This document shows positions 1 through 12,800 of a stretch of 64,000 bases of DNA, in pieces. Under the pieces are notes generated by a model, which was given only the letters and a program-made list of their open reading frames with translations, was not told the DNA's origin and ran no database searches. The DNA is taken from contig VZTG01010512.1 in the NCBI GenBank assembly GCA_013397845.1, forward strand, positions 883,440 through 947,439, given 5' to 3'. Each line of letters opens with the position of its first letter. Positions within the stretch are counted from its first letter, which is position 1. The position numbers and the translations under genes are program-made. This DNA comes from Melanocharis versteri. Taxonomy: Eukaryota > Chordata > Aves > Passeriformes > Melanocharitidae.

Positions 1-2417
1 AGTAAGGCAAATTGTCTTTGTCCTCTACTGTCCCTTTCACAGACATTAGGAACTACACCCTGGGTGTCAGGCGCAAGTCCAGACTCCACATTTTCAAAAG
101 CTTGACTGTCTTTAAACCCAGGAGCTTTCTTAAGGACAATCTACAAGTCAAACAAAAATGACAGCATCAGATGTCACAATTCCATGTTTAAAGGTACATT
201 CTCAGCAGAGAATTGGAAATAAAAGAGAAGCTGATGAAGCATTCCTATTTGCACAAATGCTGGGAGCCTGAAGCAAAGAGCTTGCTAGCCACACACACAT
301 ACGGGTTTGAACCCCAAGAACTCTGCAAATACATAAACATCCCAAGGTTCAGCCAGTTACTGCCTTCTGTCACACTCAAGTAAAACCACAGGCTGTACCC
401 TGAGTATCCCTCCTTGTCCCTTCTCTTCAATCTGTCTGCTCAGAGAAGTCACATTGCCTCCCTTACACAACTAAGTCCCCAGTGGCAGAACTAACAGTCA
501 CTACTCCAAAAAGTTAGCCAAACTCATGCCGCAGCTTGCAGAAGACCAACTGCCCTTGTTGATGCTCGCTGTACACAGAACTTTCTCACAGCCTTCTGAA
601 TGCTTTGCTTGTCCGCTGTTTATCACCTAAATCTTCATTAGCAATCCCAACTGAGACTCCAGGGAGATTAACTACCATTTCCCATTCAGCTCAGTCTTGC
701 AAGGTGGGACACTTACCTTCAAGAAGCATTCAGCTTCTTCAGCATGGCCTCTTTACTATTCCTGTGAGCAAGAGCTATAGAAGAACCTTGCAGGATTAGG
801 TCCTACTTGGTAAGCTTTGCAAGAGGTTTCCAGTGCTTTGCCGCAGCATTGCAAAAGTAGGAAAGTTCCTGATGTTTCCAAACCCAGCATCTCAGCTCTT
901 TTCGTGAGTTCTAAATTCATTTAGAAATACACTTACCACTGCACAGTTAATGAACAAAACAGAACAAATCCACAGAGAATGACACATACCGCTATAAACT
1001 GAAATTGAATCACAAAGGTACACTACAGTTTGTCCCGTAAGTATCAGTAGCCCCTAGGGATCTAGAATGTTTGTCCCATAACTAGACTTCAATATATATT
1101 AATGCACAAATCAATCTCTTCCAGGTGATTTGTAGAAAGTGGAAGAATGGCAGGCATGATACAGCCTTCCTGCACGACCTTGGTAGCATCATCGAGCTTG
1201 TCTCATCAGAGCTGTAACAGCTACCAGGAATGTGGGATAACGTATATATTAAAAGATTCCCGTAGAAGGAGGATGGCAAACAGGCAGTGTCTACAAAAGA
1301 CTCACTGAACTTGTACAACATTGTGTTAACTGAAAAATAAGTACTTATGACTTTACTGTGGGTGCAGCAGTACATATCTGATCCTGACACCTCCAGATGG
1401 CAGGAAGCTTCTTCCTTCCAAGATGCTAACAGCTATTTAATGGGCTGATAGTATTTTAAGGACTGTTCATCACATAATATGGCTTTCAATATATGATGCA
1501 GTGACATTTGGCTGAAAGTACCTGTCTTGGAACCACAGTAGCTAGAACCAGCACAGTTTTCCTATTTTATAATGCTGGCATGGCTGAAGAAAACCCTAAT
1601 CTTTACATACTCTTCTGACTGTGCTTGCTTTAGCTCCTAAAAGACATTAATCTAATCTGTTTCTAATGGGCAGGAAGATACCTTTCTGACACTGTCATTA
1701 GTTTGTGAGCAGCAATGATGATTTACAAATGCCGTGTCACATGAGGAACTGTTGCTGCCCCTGAAGATGACAGAATACATCCCCTGCCAGAGCATCTCTT
1801 CCAGGTGACCTGACATCGAGACAACGGCTGTGCCCAGCGCCAGCTCACTGCTTTACAAACACGGCACACTACACCTCGCAGCTCTGAATGACTGCTCAAA
1901 GCATCTGTTGCAAACCCAGGGCAGGTTTTCCTTCCTTCCTTTTGTCTTGCCCACAGCTCACAGAATGAGTATCTCCACCTCCTGCATCCAGCCCTGCAAC
2001 GATAATGTGCTACAGCAAACTGCTTCTCCAAGATGCTGCAGGTAAACTAGACACACCTGTCTCCAACCATTAGAATGAATTCAGCGTTAGAAACACACCA
2101 TTTGCCACCAGTACAGGGATGAAAAGGCTATATCAAGTCCCAGGACAGCGTACAGTTTTTTGGTTTGGTTTTTTGNTTGCAGCCCACGCTGGTGAACACC
2201 AGCACAGGTCTCCTCCTCATAGGTTCCGTTCTCCCCGAACAGTCCCTCCGCTGCCCTCCCCAGGGCTGGCTTCGGCCAGCGGGGCAGCAGGCACTACAGC
2301 CGGGGTGGGGGACACTCCGCGGCAGCGCTACCGGCTGCCCGCCACCGCCGCGAAGTTTCCCCGTGTCAGCAGATGGTCTCCGTCCCCACCCGCGCGGCGC
2401 ACGGGTCGCACACTCAC
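1..2417 (-). other. ARHGAP22: ARHGAP22 intron 1 (5' part)
   Basis: This is the intron that follows the first coding exon of ARHGAP22 on the minus strand; its donor reads GTGAGTG at 2417-2411. I see no second ARHGAP22 exon here: none of the minus-strand frames shows the PH-domain start that follows in the human protein. The sequence is non-repetitive and AT/GC balanced until about 2180, where it enters the CpG island. The open frames in it are short and show no protein-like conservation that I recognise. Confidence 0.75.
2176..2176. other. Ambiguous base (N) in a T-rich run
   Basis: A single undetermined base sits after a TTTGG/TTTTTTG stretch. It marks a low-quality or polymorphic site in the assembly, not a biological feature. 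It lies in the ARHGAP22 intron, so no coding call depends on it. Confidence 0.95.
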
Positions 2418-2451
2418 CTCTCCTGGCCTGCCTGATCTTGGGGCTCAGCAT
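2418..2451 (-). CDS. ARHGAP22: ARHGAP22 first coding exon (long isoform N-terminus)
   Basis: The minus strand reads ATG at 2451-2449 and encodes MLSPKIRQARR plus one base, then meets a strong donor (AGAG|GTGAGTG) at 2417. Those 11 residues and the phase-1 split match the start of the long human ARHGAP22 isoform as I recall it, and the exon sits head to head with WDFY4 as in mammals. ARHGAP22 is a PH-plus-RhoGAP-domain protein that promotes GTP hydrolysis on Rac and carries a C-terminal coiled coil. Only its N-terminal tag is in this window; the PH, GAP and coiled-coil exons lie beyond the left edge. The start codon has an A at -3, a favourable context. The call rests on a short peptide, supported by the CpG island, the splice site and the synteny. 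Confidence 0.85.
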
Positions 2452-2485
2452 GCTCCCGGCTGGGCGCTGCCCGCTGCCCGCAGCC

Positions 2486-2518
2486 TCAGCGCCCGGCCGC
2501 GGCCGCCGCCCCGCGCAT
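2486..2518 (-). other. Short upstream ORF in the ARHGAP22 leader
   Basis: Within the GC-rich leader the minus strand has an ATG at 2518-2516 followed by ten codons (MRGAAAAAGR) and a TGA at 2488-2486. It ends 34 bases before the main ARHGAP22 start. If transcription begins upstream of 2518, as the TATA-like box suggests, this uORF would be in the mature mRNA and could reduce or tune translation. The reading frame is seen directly; its use is inference. Confidence 0.5.
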
Positions 2519-2592
2519 CGCCACCGCCGCTCGCCGCTCCAGCCCTGGCTCGGGGGCGACGCTACACGCGAGGCTGAATAAACCCTACTGCA

Positions 2593-2600
2593 TTATTTAT
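2593..2600 (-). promoter_or_regulatory. TATA-like box, ARHGAP22 promoter
   Basis: The minus strand reads ATAAATAA here, between the CpG-dense leader and more upstream elements. A start about 30 bases downstream would fall near 2565-2570, giving a leader of roughly 115 bases before the ATG. It is an AT-rich motif in an otherwise GC-rich region, which makes it stand out, but the start site itself is not proven. Confidence 0.4.
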
Positions 2601-2709
2601 CCGGCCTCGAATTAATTCCCATCCAAACTAGGCATTAAGTGTCTCGGTAATTACTGCCGATAGATCAGCAGCGCGCAGACACGAGGGCTGGCCCTGGCTC
2701 CTGCCGCTA

Positions 2710-2714
2710 ATTGG
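2710..2714 (-). promoter_or_regulatory. CCAAT box upstream of ARHGAP22
   Basis: The minus strand carries CCAAT (plus-strand ATTGG) about 145 bases upstream of the inferred ARHGAP22 start. CCAAT boxes bound by NF-Y are common at this sort of distance. It lies in a TAATTGGCCA context close to two further TAATTA-type homeodomain cores near 2610 and 2650. Confidence 0.35.
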
Positions 2715-2780
2715 CCACGCGGCCGTGTGATCAATGTGCCGCTTCCAGGGAGCCGCGCTCCCGAGCTGCGGCTTCCTCCG

Positions 2781-5700
2781 GTGGCGTGCGCTCAACAGAT
2801 GCTTTGACTCGACAAGGATCAGAGCAGGAGCTGAACCTGATTCAGCGGGATTTATTCTGCGCTGGAAGAAATACCAAGTGCTGTGGTCCTGAGGGCAGCG
2901 GCGTGCTGGGCCACCTGCTGTGCTTGCATCCCGGTGAGAGCTGGGGAGCCGAGGGAGAAACGACCCACTGGTCTTTGCGAGCGAGAAAAATATCTCCTGC
3001 CTGCACTGACAGCCTGGCAGGATAAGCACAAGGGAATGTCTTCATTACATTTTACATTACATTACATTTTAGCACCCATCATTTTTATTTGTATTGTTCG
3101 CTAAGCTCACCCTCACTCCTCCCCGGGAGGGAGGCAAAGTCTGCAGTTCTGCAGTCAGCAATGAAGAGGAGGAAAGGACAAATGTATGTTGAAATAGATA
3201 GAAACTTATAAGAAGTATCTATAAAATATAAATAGATAATTGGATGAAAATTGCATCTGAGTAATGGACATACCCTGACCCTGGGCTGGCCTTAGCTTCA
3301 TCTACCTAGCAGCTCCTTCTGTGAGTGCCAAAAAGGGGGTAAATACTTCCCTAGCAGTGTATGTGCCCTGCAGTATCACCCTGCAGGTTTGTATTGCTGA
3401 GTTGTGCTGACAAAAGGCATCTGAGATTAGCAGTTTTCTCCTCTACCAAGATCAGTCATATCTTGGATACTGAGTGCTGGCTGTCAAGTTGTATCTCCAA
3501 TACTGGAAGAGGTTCTCCGGCTCTTTACAGAGATTGTACTTCTCAATGTACAGACTGCAGCATTGGCTAAGATGTTTTGGACCTTTAGCTGCTGGTGGAA
3601 CCAGCAACCCATATTGTGATTGTAAATCCTTGAGGTCACGGTGGCATGAACTCAGACTCACACACTCGTATATGAGGATAGAAGTGGGATCAGAGCTACG
3701 GTCTCAGTTCTGAACACACAGCCTCCTGCAGTTATCTACCTGCTAATCAGCTGTTTTAGCTGGGTTTCAGCACAATGGAGAACAGCTAACTAGTGATCCC
3801 CTGGCCAGCAGACTTAGCAAGCATCTTAATACTGTGGATAAGCAGAAGGGGTATCAGCAGAGGAGTGTTACACTCCCGCCTTTCTGTCCAAGCTGAGACC
3901 CTGGATCAAAAAGTCATTCCTACCAACCATTTAATAGAACTCTTTTTCACTCCGTATTTTTAGCAATTTCTGTCTGTTTTGGTGCCGTTTATACACATCA
4001 TTTTGCAGTTTGAGCAGGAAGTCAAAAGGTGTGTACAGTAAATGTGACAAGAAATAAAGTTGACTGAACTTTTAACCTCACGGGAAGCACAGAACACTTC
4101 ATCCTACTAAGTCACTTCCCATGAAAATTTTATTTTTCCTCTGGGGAAAAAAAAATATATACATATATAATGCAACTCATATAAATAATTACCGTGTTTA
4201 CAAGTAAAATGAAAACATTCACATAAATAACAGCCCAGTTCAACACTAAATGCTAACTTCTAAGTTTTTCTTGTTAAATAAAAAATGCTCAGTGCAAATA
4301 GAAATATTCTGTTTAACCCTGCTTAAAATGTTTTGTTTTGACATAAACATTTTCAGCCCCTCTTAAAGCAATTTTCAAAGTAAAAACATAATTTAAATTA
4401 TTTTTTAAACACTTGGAAAGTTGGGGGGGTTGGGGTTTTTTCCTCCCATTTAAGTATTGGTCTTAAGTCTAGGTCTGATATTATTTGGGAAAAGTAAACT
4501 GCTTGCCAGGGGGGGAAAACCAAACTAAATGGAAACAAACACTCCAGCTAAGAAAGACAAAAAAACCAAAAAAACACCAAAAAACAACAACAGCAACAAA
4601 AAACACAGCAAAACAATCATCTCCAGCATGGCTGCATTTCCGTGCTGGCTGCAACGCTTTGGTCTGAAAATTTAGAGAAATAGTTCCTCAAAGCAACTGT
4701 AAGAGTAGACACAGTAGAAAGGTAGCACAAGTTTGTAGAAGGAACTAGACCCTATAGGAATGTTTAATTCCTAAAGCTTGTATACTGAACTGCTTAAACT
4801 GAGAACGATAGGACAAGTTACCTCAACAGTTTATATTTACCTTAATTCTCCTGTGTGAGTTTAACAGCTCCTTTCCATCCCAACAGCAGAGATATTCTCC
4901 CATGTAAGCACACTCTGTAAAGATGAGAGAAAGCTATGTTGTGCTCCTGAAGTGCATTAATAGCCTTAATGGCCCTAACACACCTCACATGGTCACCATC
5001 CACAGCTTCTGCCCATAGGTCCAGGACCTCTATTTAAGCCCAGGCTTGGGCTTTATATCTAGTTTAAGCTACCTGGTAGGAATATTAGTTTCTAGTGTGA
5101 TTGTAATGATGTATGAGTTTGGATTGTGGTCTATAGACTCTTTTTTCACCTTGGCATTGCATATTCCTCATTGCTGCGGATCTACTTAGTCACTGGAAGA
5201 TTGGGTCTGGTATTGGTAATCTTTATTCTACATTATTCTTACTCTTGGGTGTGGGGTGTTTTCCTGGCTTTACCCTAGACCTGCTTCTTCATCATTATAA
5301 ATATGTTTGATGAGCTTGATTTCTGGTTCAACCTGGCCACTTCTAAATCTTTTCTCCTTACTTCATTCAAGTACTGTGGGTACTATGGCCTACCCTGCTG
5401 TGTTCCATCTCTTTTTCCCTTAGGGAGGAAAGGGGTTTTGCTGGTCATTCTATTCTAGAGCTGGGTTCTGAGGGTGGTCCCATTTAGCAGGCTTCTAGAG
5501 TGACTTGAGAAGCTGCTGGGCTATAGGTAGTAGGGCTTTTATGACTGATCTGAGTTAAGAGGGGCATTCCTGATAGCTTGGAATGCCAAAGTGACAACAT
5601 GTACTAGTTGTTGCCAGCTACTGCTTTTGTAGTTATATCCCTCTCCTTCATCAAATTCAGAATGGAAGCCTATTGTAGAGTACTAAGAGTCTAGGAGGCT

Positions 5701-8700
5701 CAAAAATAGAAATCAGTTAACTAACTATATACTGGAGAAGTGCTGCTGATATGACTCTTATGTGAATCTAAAAATAAATGTGCTCATTAATTATCTGCTG
5801 CCTTTTTGGAATGTGGAGAAACTGTTCTATCTATCACAGGTGTTCCTTATTGATTGTTAAGCACACATGATGAAGGCAGGGGGTGTTACCTAGGGATTAG
5901 AAAGCTTAAGGAGAATGAGGAGATGGGGTCTCTTGTCTTAATGGCAGTTGATTTCCCATGGCTACAAGAAAGATATTAAATCCCAGGTCCCATCCGTATT
6001 AATGCAGTGTTTTGAGATCTGGGATTGGCAAGTGCTATCTAGCTGCAGAGGATGGTAATAAGTTACTGCAGCGGGGACACTCAGAAGATATGATTCATCT
6101 GTTGGCGCCAAGGCTGATGACTGGAGGCTATGAAACACGGCGGGTGCTTGAGACGGAAGAGAGCGTGGGCCAGTGAAGTCGCTGAAGCTGTTGTGAGGCG
6201 GATTGAATGGATCTCTGTTTCCCCAGGCTGCGCACACAGCATGCTGTCACCTACCAATTATCACACGGTATATCCTTTTTTCCTCCTCCTCATCTTCTGC
6301 TTCTCACTGTAGGCCAAGGACTTGTTGTAACTAGCTGACTGATAACGTTTTCTTTGCTCATCAGCATGATGCACCTGGATCAAAGCCCAAGCTCAAATCA
6401 CCCTGGACTTTTGCCCCATTGAACTTCAGATTCAGTTTATTTAGATTGTAACCAAAATGGCAATATATTTCAATATGTTATGAAATGGAGTTGATGGAAG
6501 AGGGTCCAGAGAAACAAGGAAAGACCATGCTGTGCATTTTGAGATCAATAACTGCAGCAACATTTCTTCTGCAAGGCAAGTTTGAATGGTTACGCATACA
6601 GGAGCTGTGGAATTCTGCTGAAGATGCTTGTGCATAAATGAACAACTTTTCAAGTATCTGATGACTGGGAGGGATTTCAGTTTGATATAACCCTTGTTTA
6701 CAGGCTAAGTGATCACCACTTAAAAGTTCCTGATGCTGATGATGCCAGCTGGTTTTCCAGGTGAAAAAGGCCACTGGTCTTTCAGCTGCCAGTGATCAGT
6801 GATTTTATTGATAGTCTTAGGAGTTAGAGCAAGAAATGCTCAGGCCACGATGAGAGAATTTCCCTGTTCTTCTTTGGAGATGCCCTCGCTAGTACCATGT
6901 AAACTGATGATGCAGAATGCAGAAAGCTGTGTAGATGTTCTAGAGTAGCTCTGGAAACAACTGGAAGTTCAAAGCTATCCTTGAGGGGAAAAAGGTAATT
7001 CAGGAAAAACTTTAGTTTAGTGATTATCTAATGCCAAGGGACAAAGAATGAAACAATTTCCTTAGGCTTGGCTGAAAAGTAAGAAAATGCATAAGTCTAA
7101 TGATATTTTGGGCTTCCCAGGGGTAATACTTACTGCAGGAGGCAGTGAATGTGCCAGACACACCATGACTGCTAGGAAAGGACAGAACTATGATCTTACA
7201 GAATTACTTTCAGGAATGAGGGCTAAGGGGGAGACTAAACAAGAATAATTTTTAATGTTTTTCAGAGTGAAACTAGGGAATTTCTGGGTGTCTTTAGTCT
7301 TTTACAGACAATGTTCCTTCCCATATAATCATGTTCCACAAATAGGTCAGGAGTAATTAATCTTTAATTTCAGGATGTAGGAGTGACTCTCTAGAGAGCA
7401 GCTGTAGCTTGAGAAAAGCCTGTAACACAACTGCCTTGAACTTCATGGGACAAGAAACTACCCTATAGAGATATTCCTGGCACGCTTTTTTTCTCCTCTG
7501 CAGTGGTGAACATACACCAAGTGTACCTATATCCCTGCAAGATCTCACCTACTACTATTGGTAATACCTTGACATAATCCAAATTTATTCGAAGGAGTGC
7601 CCTGTGAGTAAGAAAAATAGGTATTATATATAAGTGGCCTGCAAAAACACTTTGAGAATTGTATATTATTTTTTCATAGTAGATGAAGAAAGCATGACTT
7701 GGATTTGTTTTCCTTTTTTTTTGTTTATACCTGACAAATATCAGAGATGTTGATGTGCCCTTTTTAGTTCTGATATAAACAATCATCTCTGACCATGTCA
7801 AGATGCACTATTCTAATGAGAAATGAAAACTTTGACAGAAATTTTCAGCTTTTGAGAAGCTAGTAGGCAGTGCAATTGAAGAGGTAGTAAAAAAAAAATA
7901 GACAATTCTGAATGATCTGATAAAGATTTCCAAATGTGTTTTGTGATGCACCTTCATATATTACAAGAAAGCAAGACTTAGATTATGAATGCAAAAAACT
8001 TTCTTAAAAGTACTAAGTGTCTTATGGGGGAATGTAATATCAACCCGTAATTAGTTAAAGGACATTTTCAGCATATAAAATCAAACACCTGGTAGAACAG
8101 ATGCTAAAACAAAAAAAGCAATGCCCCCAAGTTTGGACCTTAGAAAGTCAAACTGGAGCCCAGAAAAACTTTTTGACCAGGAGGATGATGATGCAGCACT
8201 GGGACAGATACCTGCAGAGCAGGGGAGATGTCAGCCTTCAGAGGTTTTTAAGATTATTAGGTTAGTCTGGTTTTGGTGCTGCTTCTGTTCCAAGCAGAAG
8301 GCTGGAGTAAGTAACCTCCAGAGTTCCCTCCTGTCAACATTTTTGTGAGTCTGTCTAAAAGCCTCTTTTCTGCTGCTACATCTTTTGATCTAACAAAACG
8401 CTACTTTTCTCTCTAGTCCTTGCCTCACTATCACCTTCAGATCATCACAGATCTAAGAGGGCTGCTACTGCTGTCAAATCAGGGAAATCACAGCCGAAGA
8501 TCTTCCCTTCATCATTGCCTCTTTTAAACGGGTAACTCTTCTCACAGAAATTCTCTGTGAAATGTATTCTGATCTTTCTGAACTTTAATTTCCTGATTCC
8601 AATACAGAAAAGCATTTGAAGGTTAAATTTAAATCATAAGAGAGTGCTCACAAGCTTCACATTGAAATATATGCTTAACTGACCTGCTGGATCAGAATTT

Positions 8701-11700
8701 ATTGGAGTCGTTCACATTGTTTGGGTTTTCTGTTACGTAAGCAAAGCATCTCAAGCTTCAAAATAAAGTTTTTTAACATGACCAAGTCCCAGCTAACTGT
8801 GCTGTTGTGCTCACATCTCTGATTCTAATTGTATTACCTACACAGTTATGCGATCTGCTCAAATCACCCAAGAAAATTGCCAGATTGAGCTTCTTTGATA
8901 CTCCTGAGACAGGTAGGATGTGAAAGCCTGGAGACATTGCTGATTTCTCACTTGTTCATCTGTTCCTGTACACCCCCAGACCTTCCCTGCACCTTTGAGA
9001 ACAGTAAGAGCAATATATTCTTTAGCAAGGAGCTTCAGGACCTCATGAATCAGCTGCATAAAATGCAGTAACCTGGGCAATTGCTTAACCTATCTGTCAC
9101 CTATGGGCCTGGAGGAAATGAGGTCCTTGGTTGGGAGAGGAGGTACAGAAATGCATTATTTAGAACTTGAATGCTATCTCTGCTGAATGGATGTTACTTT
9201 TTTCTTTTAGTGGCAGGAATCAAAGAGCAGAGCATGCATATTTTAGACACTGGGGACTGAAACTGGCATCCTCAGGAATGTATCTCCTCCTGCTGCCTCA
9301 GGGAAAAATGTAGTCATTTAGGCAGATCTGATTCAAAATGCAACTAGGGTGAAAACTGGAGGCTAGGTGAAAAATGGAGGGAGCTAAAAATTTCAAATGT
9401 GCTGTTATTTTAACACTGGCCCATTTTTCTTCTGTTTAAAATAATTTTAAGCAGAGAAAAAGAAAATAATGAAATTAAAATAGAGTTGTTAATGACTTCC
9501 AGACTTGGGTTTTGGAGGCCCAGGTACTATTTGTAGCTCTGCCACTGGCTGGGTATGTCATTTCAATTCTTAATGTTACTGTTTCCAGCCTGCAAAATAG
9601 AGACTGTAAAACTCTCTCTGATAAGTTTTTCAAGATTTATGGAAGAAAAATTCCCAATCAAATGGGTTTAATGTAAGAAATATTACTTATTATGTAAAAC
9701 TATTATCTGAAAATATGTTCCCATTAATATTTTTGGATTGAAGTGTTATGGAAAAATGTAGTATTATTTTTTTAAAATATTTTCAACTTCTCTATGGGTG
9801 AAGAAAACTTAGGAATTTTAGTATTTTAAAGCATCATTCATTTTAGAGCAGATATTATCCTGTTAAAGGTTGTTTTAGCTTGGTAATCAGCATCTTGTTT
9901 ACAAGGGCACCAATTTCCTGGAAGATGACAAATGCTTCTTCCCTTTGCCTACCCCAATATTCATATGTGGAGCAGACTCATTTGGACTATCCAACTGTTT
10001 ATTTATACAAATGTCTTCTCAGATATGCCCTGCTGTAGAGGTTGTCCGCTCATAGCTGCAGTGTAATGAGTCTGCATAGAGATACTTCATTTGGAAAGTT
10101 AGAAATCTGTATGACCAAAAAATCCTATGGTTCTAAATCCTTAGCAAGATTCCTAAGCTTGTGTTCCTCCTGGGAATTTCAACTTGGAAAAAATAAGGTA
10201 CCGAAAAGTTCTATATTGCTGGATTTACCGAGAGAACTGAACTACTCATTAAAGTTGTATGAATGGGATTTTTGTTTTGTTTAAAAGCAACCAAATAACC
10301 CTCTAAAAATCATGAAGTCCCCACTAATGCCACTTGTCTCAGTATATTCTTGCTTGTTATCCTTCATCTAGCCTTACTAATATTTTTGTTCAAGGTTTAA
10401 ATGAAAAAATGCTTTTCCAAAACAAAACATCAGCTAGTTTAGTTTTGGAAGTATCAAAAACCGTTTTTAAACTAAATATCACTTATGTTTTTTTTCTTTT
10501 TTCAATGCTGACACAATTTAAAAATAATTTGCTTCCCCCAGAGTTCCATTCTTCATCCACAATCTTCTATCTGCTCTGCTATGTGCTGACACCTCTATAA
10601 GCTGTGTCTCTGAAGTGAGAAGCTCAAAGTACATCACTGTTTTCTAAGTGGCTTCTCTGCTGGGTGCCCAACTAAAACCTATCCATTCCAGAGGCTGGTA
10701 GGAGTATGAAAATGTAATCCTATAAATGCTCAAATAGCTGAAAGCACGTAAACAGGCAGGTAAGTGGTGATATTTTGTGCTGTGACACTCTACTGTCTCG
10801 TTTTTTAAGATGGTTTCAGGAAAAGAATTAGAAGCTGCAACTCTAAGATGAAAATGAACTGTGTATTTGCAGGTATGGAAGATTTCGGCTGCCTGATGTA
10901 ACAGCAGCCCTTGCAAGCCCTTCTGTTGTGCTGCCACCTCGTGACGCTCAGGGAGGACGGTGCCAACACAGAAGATGCTCAGAATTAAAAGACTGTCCAT
11001 GTTACTGCTGAGAACCACAAGGCAAGGGATGATCTCTGGAGCTCAGACAGAGCCTCAAAGGCTGTAAGGTACAGTTTCCCATGTAAGATCTATATGGACA
11101 AAATAGGCCTGTGGAAAGGGGAGAGCTCTGAATATTTCTGGCGAGAATGCCTGTTTTGGGCAAAGGCCAGCTATCCGAGTTTTTCATCTTTATTCTCATC
11201 TCATTTGAGGAAAAAAAATAAAAATAGAAAATAAAAGTTTAGTGGAAATGAAAAAGGGTAAGACATTAAATGGAAATAAAAATACCACCAGAGCCTGACC
11301 TATCTCATTAAGCATTTAGTCATACACTTGTCATCTGTGCATTTCAGATGTCTTTTAAGATGGATCCCCCTCTGAGCTATTCTTCCACTTGTGCCAAATA
11401 AAGTACAAGCCATGTGCCTGATTTTGACTTTCTTTTTTTTTTTTTTAACTCCGTCAATGTTCTGAGCACAGGTTCTGGTACTAGTTGCTACATATTTGGA
11501 AGAAAGGGGCAAACCTTGCGGGTTATATTCTGAATGCATATAGGTCCAAGACTTTGACAAGGTACGTTTCTGCTTCCTTCAAGTTAGAAGCATCTGTATC
11601 ATGACTGATGTACTGAGATACAAAACAATTATTTAAGTTTCACCTTATGAATGGTGTCTGTTTTTTAAACAGCTCAACAACTCTTGTTACCAAATAAGCC

Positions 11701-12800
11701 TTTGTAGACCTCCCTGCGAAGCCTGCCATTCATATTTCCCTGCTTACAGCCGGGCAATTCTTGAAGGCAGTGACAGTCCTGGACACACTGTTTCTGAGCT
11801 GGCATCCTAATGTGCAGCCTTGCAGAAGGAATTTGCTGGTTTGTCAGATCTGAGCCATTGCTCTGCAGCCCTGCAATGGCACAGCAGGCAAAAGGGACTC
11901 CCATCTTACACGGAGCTGCTGAGGAGCCTGTTGCACTTCCCTCTTGTGGTGAGCCCCTCTGCAAGGTAAGGACAGCAGTCGTTTACCAGTTCCTCCCATA
12001 CTGCATGTGGTAGCTGCCTCTGCTGTGAAAGATCTGCTTTCGAGTTCTGCTGAATGCTCTGAGCTCCAAATGATCACACAGCCAATGACTAGTTCCTTGT
12101 TGCTCTAATTTGCCCCCTTAACACAGTATTTTCTATTTATGCAGTACTTGGGTTTAATTTCAGGACTAAAATTACCTCTTTGATGAGCAGCAGCAACTCT
12201 GTGTACCCTTATTGGTCCAGTTCCTAGCAGAAAAGCAAACACTAATGTAGAATCTGGCTATAAATTACGTAGAGATTAAGGAGATTTTTTTCTTATTATT
12301 TACCAGCCTAGAACAGTGTGATTTGAGCACCCTAAAAGCAATCCTTTCCTAGAAAAAAAGAAAACAAAACCACAGTCCCCAGGGAAGACACTCAGCTTCC
12401 AGAATTGTTTTTTAAAATCAGAGCATACCAGGTAGCAAAAACACTGTTTTCATCCCCCATTCCTTTTGTCCAGAATTTTGTATGACATGGCAAACCAAAT
12501 ACAATTGGAATATGAGTTCTGTAAATAAAGAATTGAAGAAAAGGGAAGGTACATGAGTCTAGTTCAGAGAGCTAGAAGAATATCTATAGAAAAAACAGGC
12601 TTATCCATGAATAGGGTGTGACAGCTCATTAAGCCTGGCTTATTAGGCATTTGCAGGTACCTGAGCAGTTATGGCTGTGGGAAAGTAGCCTTCCTGGATA
12701 CGTGCAGAGTCTCTCTGGGAGCACAGCTTATTGGAGAACAAGGTCACAAGAGCTGGAGTTTATCAATAGTCTTGGGAGCTGCGAAAAAACCCCAAAAGCC
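2781..12800. other. Intergenic DNA, no coding exon seen (part 1)
   Basis: Open frames here are short, uncorrelated between strands and unlike any protein I recognise. The first few hundred bases are GC-richer and contain a GTGAGA donor-like site at 2934. AT-rich tracts occur around 4130-4270 and 9400-9800, and an A/C-rich low-complexity stretch around 4550-4615. The missing first non-coding exon of WDFY4 must lie somewhere between the CpG island and 22,115, and I cannot place it. Confidence 0.6.
4550..4615. repeat. A/C-rich low-complexity tract
   Basis: Almost only A and C (AAAAACC, AACAACAACAGC, AAAAAACAC patterns), about 65 bases long. It has no fixed period, so it is low-complexity DNA and not a clean microsatellite. 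Confidence 0.7.

Larger units (their letters stand above)
2190..2780. promoter_or_regulatory. ARHGAP22: CpG island covering the ARHGAP22 5' end
   Basis: CpG dinucleotides are dense between about 2190 and 2580, with runs such as CGGCCGCGGCCGCC, and continue more loosely to about 2780, while flanking DNA is CpG-poor. The island contains the first coding exon, the 5' UTR and the inferred start of transcription of the minus-strand ARHGAP22 gene. CpG islands of this kind are the usual promoters of vertebrate genes. The extension on the far side leaves open divergent transcription toward WDFY4. Confidence 0.8.

Noticed and set aside
2119..2581. Two long plus-strand open frames across the CpG island
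   Set aside because: They are Pro/Ala/Arg-rich products of GC-rich DNA, include the N base, and overlap the ARHGAP22 leader on the other strand. No splice or homology support.
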